57,234 bases of DNA from an uncultured Methanobrevibacter sp. (GTDB taxonomy: Archaea; Methanobacteriota; Methanobacteria; Methanobacteriales; Methanobacteriaceae): positions 1 to 57,234 of the forward strand of contig CACYJH010000015.1 of NCBI GenBank assembly GCA_902774685.1, read 5' to 3'. Below the pieces are notes generated by a model that was not told where the DNA came from, searched no databases, and was given only the letters and a program-made list of their open reading frames with translations. Of this stretch, positions 55,416 to 57,234 are shown piece by piece. Position 1 is the first letter of the stretch. Every line of letters begins with the position of its first letter. The position numbers were made by a program, and so were the translations under genes.

Positions 55416-56735
55416 TTATTCATTACCAAATTTAGCAGTTACCTTTTCTAAAGCTTGATCGATATCTCCAATAATGTCTTCCACATCTTCAAGACCAACA
55501 GATACTCTGATTAAGTCAGGAGTTACACCAGTACTTTCCTGTTCTTCAGGAGTTAATTGTTGGTGTGTAGTGGAAGCTGGATGGATAACCAAACTTTTTG
55601 CATCACCAATATTAGCAAGCAATGATAATAATTCAAGATTATCTATGAATTCTTTTCCTGCTTCAAGTCCGCCTTTAACACCAAAGGTTAATAATGCACC
55701 AAATTGGTCACCTAAATATTTTTTAGCGGTTTCATGTGTTGGGTGACTTTCAAGACCAGGATAACTTACCCAACTTACTGCAGGGTGTTGTTCTAAGTGT
55801 TTAGCCACCTTAATTGCGTTTTCAGAATGTTTTTCCATTCTTATGGATAAGGTTTCTAAACCTTGCAAGAAAATGAAACTGTGTACAGGTGCAAGGGTAG
55901 CGCCTAAGTCCCTTAATAATCTTGCTCTAATACGAAGGGTGTAAGCAATATTTCCAAGGCCAGGGAAATCTCCAAATACTTCCCAATAATTGAGCCCGTG
56001 ATAACTTGGATCTGGTTCAGAAATGGTAGGGAATTTACCATTGCCCCAGTTGAATTTACCGCTGTCTACAATATATCCTCCAACAGCAGTACCATGTCCA
56101 CCTACAAATTTGGTTGCAGAAGCTGCAATTACATCTGCTCCATGTTCTAAAGGTCTTACAAGTCCAACTGCAGAAGTGTTGTCCACTACTAATGGAATAT
56201 CATGAGCATGAGCAATTTCAGCTAATTTTTCAAATTCAGGAACATCCAATTTTGGGTTACCAATGGATTCAACATAAATTGCTTTTGTCTTATCTGTTAT
56301 TGCTGCTTCAAATGCATCAAGATCTTGTGAATCAACAAAGATAACATTACGTGCTAAATCCTTAAAAGTGTAATCAAACAATTGATATGTACCACCATAT
56401 AAATTATCTGCTGAAACAATTTCATCTCCAGGTTCTGTAATATTCAAGAGAGCGTAAGTAATTGCTGATAAACCACTTGCAGTAGAAATAGCAGAATTTC
56501 CCCCTTCAATTGCAGCTATTCTTGCTTCAAAGGCATCCGAAGTAGGGTTAGTCAATCTACTATAAATTTGACCAAATTCCTGTAAAGCAAACCTATTAGC
56601 TGCTTGTTCAGTATCCTGAAATACATATGAAGAAGTTTGATAAATTGGTACAGCTCTTGCCCCAGTTGCTGGGTCCGGTTCTTCTTGTCCTGCGTGTAAT
56701 CCTAAAGTACTTAATCCATAATTTTTATTTGCCAT
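55416..56735 (-). CDS. metY: O-acetylhomoserine/O-acetylserine sulfhydrylase (MetY)
   Basis: MetY adds sulfide to an acetylated homoserine or serine. The 439-residue enzyme is of the gamma-family PLP type: [20 protein letters not shown] at the N terminus, [20 protein letters not shown], the PLP segment [17 protein letters not shown] with its lysine in TKF, and [16 protein letters not shown]. The length and inserts match bacterial MetY more than cystathionine synthase. GGTGAT lies before the ATG. Two ATAAC-type palindromes and a TATA box identical to that of nifS lie upstream, pointing to joint sulfur control. Confidence 0.95.
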   Translation of the reverse strand: MANKNYGLSTLGLHAGQEEPDPATGARAVPIYQTSSYVFQDTEQAANRFALQEFGQIYSRLTNPTSDAFEARIAAIEGGNSAISTASGLSAITYALLNITEPGDEIVSADNLYGGTYQLFDYTFKDLARNVIFVDSQDLDAFEAAITDKTKAIYVESIGNPKLDVPEFEKLAEIAHAHDIPLVVDNTSAVGLVRPLEHGADVIAASATKFVGGHGTAVGGYIVDSGKFNWGNGKFPTISEPDPSYHGLNYWEVFGDFPGLGNIAYTLRIRARLLRDLGATLAPVHSFIFLQGLETLSIRMEKHSENAIKVAKHLEQHPAVSWVSYPGLESHPTHETAKKYLGDQFGALLTFGVKGGLEAGKEFIDNLELLSLLANIGDAKSLVIHPASTTHQQLTPEEQESTGVTPDLIRVSVGLEDVEDIIGDIDQALEKVTAKFGNE

Positions 56736-56858
56736 TTTATCACCTATAATATAATAATTTAATAAAAGTAATGAATACTAGTAGATTTTAAAAAATTTAA
56801 CATTTAATAAAATTCTTAAAAATATTCTTTTAGTAATAATTTTAATATTTCTCAAAAA

Positions 56859-56872
56859 TTAACAATTGTTAT
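56859..56872 (-). promoter_or_regulatory. Palindrome TTAAC-aatt-GTTAT in the metY leader
   Basis: TAACAATTGTTA at 56860-56871 is perfectly symmetric. It lies exactly 100 bp from the same motif at 56959 and 124 bp upstream of metY, in its leader. Confidence 0.55.
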
Positions 56873-56957
56873 ATTTTAATAATGCAAATGTTCTATTCTT
56901 TTTGAAAAAATATTAAAAATAGAAATTAACAAAAAATTTTAAGAAAAATATTCATTA

Positions 56958-56973
56958 TATAACAATTGTTATA
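56958..56973 (-). promoter_or_regulatory. 16-bp palindrome TATAACAATTGTTATA at the metY promoter
   Basis: This perfect palindrome sits just downstream of the metY TATA box (TTTATATA on the minus strand, 56979-56986), where transcription should begin. A bound protein would block initiation. It matches the motif before nifS. Confidence 0.65.
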
Positions 56974-56975
56974 CA

Positions 56976-56990
56976 TAGTATATAAAGTTT
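56976..56990 (-). promoter_or_regulatory. metY promoter TATA region
   Basis: On the minus strand it reads AAACTTTATATACTA, identical over 15 bases to the nifS TATA region. The leader from here to the metY start is about 220 bases, long for this genome. Confidence 0.6.
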
Positions 56991-57145
56991 TTGATAGTTC
57001 TAAAAAATAGAAAGAGTATAAAACAAAAATAAAAATGAAAAATATTGATCAAAAAAATTGAAATAAAGATAATAAAGATAATAAAGATATTAAGATAATA
57101 AAAAAGTTCGTAATATATAAAACTAAATACTGTTCGATAAAAAAA

Positions 57146-57234
57146 GGCTGGCAGCAAAATGAAATTCCCATAGACCGAAACCCATAGTACACAAACAAAA
57201 CGCGAAAAGACTTAACTTCTGGGATCGAAACGAG
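57146..57234 (-). rRNA. rrf: 5S ribosomal RNA (partial, 3' portion)
   Basis: The minus strand reads CTCGTTTCGATCCCAGAAGT followed by TAAGTCTTTT, the conserved core of 5S rRNA, then GTACTATGGGTTTCGGTCTA and TGGGAATTTC, and ends GCTGCCAGCC. Seven T residues follow on that strand (57145-57139), a normal archaeal terminator. The 5' third lies beyond the window. Whether it ends an rRNA operon or is a separate copy cannot be seen. Confidence 0.9.

Noticed and set aside
1..57234. tRNA genes
   Set aside because: Reading the intergenic stretches on both strands showed no cloverleaf with a T-arm core; none is claimed.

Overview
This AT-rich window comes from a methanogenic archaeon of the order Methanobacteriales, most probably Methanobrevibacter or a close relative. 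The evidence is the small subunit of a split family B DNA polymerase, a Connectase-family (DUF2121) protein, an F420H2 oxidase, archaeosine tRNA-guanine transglycosylase, SRP19, ribosomal protein S8e, HypE, a DUF4013 membrane protein, GGTGAT-type ribosome binding sites and archaeal TATA boxes. The extreme right edge runs into a 5S rRNA gene on the minus strand.

Layout. 1-12960: F420H2 oxidase (fprA), a hydrolase-like protein, a ProC/ComER-like dehydrogenase, a YhgE/Pip membrane protein, the nascent polypeptide-associated complex protein, archaeosine tgtA, a flavodoxin overlapping an MnmC-like methyltransferase, and a glycyl radical enzyme homologue with Ser where the catalytic Cys is expected. 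13217-19873: a glycan cluster reading rightwards, with a GT10 fucosyltransferase-like enzyme, a nucleotidyltransferase-cupin fusion, an FkbM methyltransferase, a flippase, a GT2 glycosyltransferase and a membrane acyltransferase. 19983-30861: glmS (broken near its start), an HTH protein with two AP2-like repeats, purC-purS-purQ, cobA, a DUF4013 protein, a B12-binding radical SAM protein, hemD and a second GT2 enzyme whose start codon appears to be lost. 31004-46619: SRP19, a RecJ-like DHH protein, a winged-helix regulator, a solo Cas4-like nuclease, an RDD protein, hypE, rps8e, a zinc-ribbon membrane protein, a HAD phosphatase, polB2, a small winged-helix protein, pheS-xthA, hemB-citG-like and aroC. 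46815-57234: a metallo-beta-lactamase-fold protein next to Connectase, desulfoferrodoxin, a lipoprotein, a zinc-finger DHH protein, nifS-nifU, metY and 5S rRNA.

Several genes share pathways. HemB, HemD and CobA carry tetrapyrrole synthesis towards precorrin-2, and so to F430, cobamides and sirohaem. PurC, PurS and PurQ are purine enzymes. FprA and desulfoferrodoxin remove oxygen and superoxide. NifS, NifU and MetY handle sulfur, and an identical 15-bp TATA region plus ATAAC-N4-GTTAT palindromes suggests they are co-regulated.

Three genes carry lesions that look recent or like sequence errors: fprA (one base missing), glmS (a short deletion with frameshift) and the second GT2 gene (ATC in place of ATG). 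The most interesting items are the Cys-less glycyl radical enzyme beside a fucosyl-glycan cluster, the sulfur palindromes, an AAACAGT motif shared by a small regulator gene and desulfoferrodoxin, and the Connectase operon. Intergenic regions often carry two or three tandem copies of 12-63 bp AT-rich units.
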